From Poronia punctata (Eukaryota > Ascomycota > Sordariomycetes > Xylariales > Xylariaceae), in contig MU401462.1 of the NCBI GenBank assembly GCA_022579005.1, positions 62,001 to 126,000 on the forward strand: DNA of 64,000 nt. The letters are read 5' to 3'. Each line of letters starts with the position of its first letter. Position 1 is the first letter of the stretch. Positions 61,083-64,000 of the stretch are shown piece by piece. Below the pieces are notes generated by a model. That model worked only from the letters and a program-made list of their open reading frames with translations. It was not told where the DNA came from and made no database searches. A program made the translations under genes and the position numbers.

Positions 61083-62980
61083 TCATTTTCCCTGTACAGC
61101 CCAGCCGCTCGTCGTCGCATCCATCTTCTGGCGGTACTCCTGCTGTGTCCGACACATGTCGAGGAAGATTTCGTATTTTGTATCGAGTAGTTTCTTTTCG
61201 TTTTGGTTCTTCGAGGGCTTGACCAGCCGACCGGGCTTGCTCATCCGGTCCATAATGCTCCAGAGGTCCTCGGTGTGCCCCTCGTGGTCTGCGCTGGCCG
61301 CTTTGGCCCCCAACATGGCCGCACCATGCACGACAGCCGCGTGGACATATCGTGGGATCAGCACCGGCATGTCACAAGCCGTCGCTATAAGGTCCATCAA
61401 CATGGCATTCTGACATTGGCTGCCAGACATAAAGATCGTCTGAATGTTGTGGCCTGCCTTGTTCATGGCCTCTACGATCTGGCGCGTCTGCAGTGCGATG
61501 AACTCCATCGTGGCATAATAGTAAAGAGCAAGGCCGTTGACACTAGAGTCAGAGCTGAGACCGATTGCAGCGCCCTTCATGTTCGGATCTGCAATGGGGG
61601 ACCGGTTTCCCCACAAGTCACCGTAGAAGAAGAAGTGTCGCCCGAGATAGGAGACTGACGGTGCCCCGGCCGCCTCGGCCATGTCTTGGAGGTGAGTATT
61701 CATGTAATCGTAAATGTTCAGTTGCATCGCTTCCGCGAGGGGCAGAACTTCTCTATGTGCTGGGTGAGTCTCGATAACGTGGCGCAAGAGTTCGCCAGTA
61801 GCAGACTGACCACCCTCGGCCATCCAGAACCCGGGGAGGAGAACATCACGGTAAGGCCCCCACACACCATTGACAAACACGGGGTTCTCTGACATTGCTA
61901 AATGGCAGGTAGAGGTACCAGCGACGGCAGCGAGTCGAGTAGAGGCCTGGGCCAGATCGTTCGCGGGATGAGTTTCGTCGGCGTGTCCGTACTGGGTATC
62001 AACCTTGGCTCCAACTGTGCCGATCCAGCCAGCGTAGGCGTCAATGACGCCGCTGCCGACAGCGATGCCCACCGGTAATCCAAGTTGCTTGGCAGCAGCC
62101 TCGGAAAGTCTGCCGACTAGCTCTCCGGCACTCAAGTATTTTCCGTTCTATATATGTGTTAGCAGAGTCCCTTGATAGTTCAACCAAACAAGTTTCAAAA
62201 AAAAGGCTCACCACCCCGTCGACTCCTCCCATGCGCTTAAAGTCATCTTTCACCAGGTCACCCAAGCCAATTGTGTGGTAGAAGTCTTCTTGCCAACCCT
62301 TGACACTGCCGTCTACGCCGACAGGGACGTACCCCTGCTTGCAGACGGTGCTGCAATAGCTACGGGTCTCGTTACCCGTAGCCAGATGTGTCAGAGCATC
62401 CGCCAAATCGTAAAACTTGCAGCGGTCAAATAGCTCAGGGGGCATGTTGTTCTTCAGCCAGAGGACCTTGGGTATCTCCATCTCTATGCTCATCTTACCG
62501 CCGACATAGCGTAGCAAGTTGTGTCCGGTGGCGTTGATCTTTTCGGTCTCCTCCACGGGACGGTGGTCCAGCCACAGAATGACATTGCGGTCATTGCCGT
62601 CATTTTCAAAATTCGGTCCGGTGACAGGCACGGGCTCGTCTGTGTCGTTGGAGAAGACGGTTAGAGAGCAGGTTGCGTCGAAACCGATGCCTCTGATCAG
62701 CGAGGCGTCCACGCCGGACTGGACAACTACACGTTGGACACAATGGCAGATACAGTGCCAGATATCGGTCGTAGATTGTTCCTGACGCGAGTCGTTAGCT
62801 CGGAGCTTCCCATACTAGAATACCAAGGCACGGGCTACTTACATAATATCCGACCTGGGGTTGCCAGAGCTTGATGGCTTCTGAGGCCAGGGCCTTGATG
62901 TCCCCCGAGGAATCAATAAGGCAGGCACGGGCCGAGCCTGTACCGACATCGATGCCTATGTAGTGATCCTGAAACGCCAT
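61083..62980 (-). CDS. FGGY-family carbohydrate kinase (D-ribulokinase type)
   Basis: Three minus-strand exons, 62980-62843, 62781-62212 and 62147-61083, encode 590 aa. The N-terminus holds the ATPase-fold phosphate-binding motif GIDVGTGSARA (residues 9-19). The FGGY_N domain carries ILWLDHRPVEETEKIN and KVLWLKNNMPPE. The FGGY_C domain carries PVGIAVGSGVIDAYAGWIG, VAGTSTCHLAMSENP and the signature MSGSQCQNAMLMDLIA, then VHGAAMLGAKAA. Length and motifs match the eukaryotic FGGY/YDR109C group shown to phosphorylate D-ribulose, more than glycerol or xylulose kinases. A repair role for free ribulose or a role in ribitol metabolism is inferred. Introns are GTAAGT...TCAG and GTGAGC...ATAG, both phase 0. 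No signal peptide, so cytosolic. Confidence 0.9.
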
Positions 62981-64000
62981 GACAAGTCAATTGAGAAGTG
63001 CACACAAGTTTTTCGAAGTCAGAGGAACGTCACGCCGCCGGTGGCAGAAGGGGCAGGGCATTTAAATTGTATTTAACGCACATTGTTCTCGAAGTGAATT
63101 GTGTTACGGGTACTATCGAAAGCCATTGTTCGTTAGACAAGGAATCCCGGTTATGAACCACCAAACAAGAAGATAATGCTCGAAGCTTATCCACGATAAA
63201 CGGCGGTAGAAGGAAACGAACGTAGGGAGGGAAGGGATTTACGCAAAAGGGAAAGGGAACTTCTGTTGTCAAAAACAGAAATCTCAAACTGTATCTTTAT
63301 AACGTCAAGGGCAACTCCGACGGCCACGATCGGAGGGAGTGCGCCCAGAAATTTCTGTGTTTTGTCTAAGGTAGGTATTCGCTCTTCCTCACCACTTACT
63401 CCATGTTAGGAAACGAATGACGTTCAGGTACGAGAAGCCACAGTCGTAATGAATGGTTCGGTATGTAAGTCTAGGCCAGAGGGAGGCAAATCAGAACCAG
63501 GGCTACACGGTATTCTTGGTCACGAGCGTCCAATGACGGCCGCGCAAAAGTATACGTATGTCGTGGCGTGCGTGTTCCGGCGAGGCAAACTATCTGCGAG
63601 ATAGAATGGAAGGGGTGTTTTGTCGTTATCGAGACCCTATTGCCCTTTCTCGTTACACGAACGAGCTGCGAAGTCGGTCGAAGTCGGATTATCGTGTAAG
63701 ATTCAATACAAAACTTTCACTCAACCAGGGGGGAAGGAAGGAAGGAAGGGTAAGCTCAAGCAATACGCGTAGAACCAAAGGCGTGTGTCTAAAGTAAAGG
63801 ATCGGACAAGGGGAGAAGGTCTACGACGATATCGTAGGTCCTTCTGTTTACTGATACTTCTTCTACCCTTTTCGTTTCTTGAGCTAAGAAAATTATTTCC
63901 AATTCTTGCTCGACCCTTCTCTTTACCAAGTGTCTTCTTCTTGCGAAAAGAAGTGTTGGGTAGGGATCTTCAAGGCAAAGACAAGCACTCTGGATCCTTT
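62981..64000. other. Upstream region of the FGGY kinase to window end
   Basis: About 1 kb. A (GGAA)n run lies at 63731-63748. No gene seen; the next gene probably starts outside the window. Confidence 0.45.

Overview
This is nuclear DNA from a filamentous ascomycete (Pezizomycotina, most likely a Sordariomycete; order not resolved). The evidence is short introns of about 50-230 bp with GTAAGT-type donors and CTAAC branch sites, split genes with close relatives across ascomycetes, long intergenic spaces rich in TAGG/CCTA words, and AT-saturated transposon relics of the kind left by repeat-induced point mutation (RIP). I rebuilt thirteen protein-coding genes by joining exons by eye; in every model the phases close and one frame runs from ATG to stop. 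No rRNA, tRNA, CRISPR or bacterial-type feature was seen.

Layout. 0.2-2.6 kb (+): choline-transporter-like (CTL/PNS1 family) membrane protein. 4.6-5.6 kb (+): Wwm1-like WW-domain protein, convergent with 6.2-7.1 kb (-): EMC7, an ER membrane protein complex subunit. 7.7-9.4 kb (-): O-acetylhomoserine sulfhydrylase (cysD/MET17). 13.1-15.4 kb (+): Faa2-type acyl-CoA synthetase ending in a PTS1-like PKL. 15.7-16.2 kb: MITE-like element; 16.25-17.0 kb: AT-rich tract. 17.0-20.7 kb (+): large WD40 protein, convergent with 21.7-24.3 kb (-): Seb1/Nrd1-type RNA-binding factor (CID plus RRM). 26.8-28.4 kb (+): mitochondrial citrate synthase. 29.15-30.52 kb: AT-rich Tc1/mariner/pogo-like relic with terminal inverted repeats and TA duplications. 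31.8-33.0 kb (+): Yhm2 citrate/2-oxoglutarate carrier. 33.0-46.0 kb: about 13 kb without a recognisable gene, broken by one assembly gap. 46.0-49.0 kb (+): plasma-membrane H+-ATPase pma-1. 49.7-51.8 kb (+): DCAF4-like WD40 protein, convergent with 52.5-54.9 kb (-): bZIP-DUF3425 transcription factor. 54.9-56.8 kb: second assembly gap. 56.8-60.3 kb (-): nucleoporin Nic96/Nup93. 61.1-63.0 kb (-): FGGY carbohydrate kinase (D-ribulokinase type).

How they fit together. Most are unlinked housekeeping genes and there is no secondary-metabolite cluster. The one clear functional neighbourhood is citrate synthase next to Yhm2: the enzyme that makes mitochondrial citrate and the carrier that exports it, on the same strand about 3.5 kb apart with a dead transposon between them. 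I found no convincing new biological system. The most useful observations are the two transposon-like elements, the citrate pair, evidence that both N gaps are contig ends that overlap rather than missing sequence, the large gene-free block upstream of pma-1, and several unusually small coding exons that a single-frame ORF search misses.
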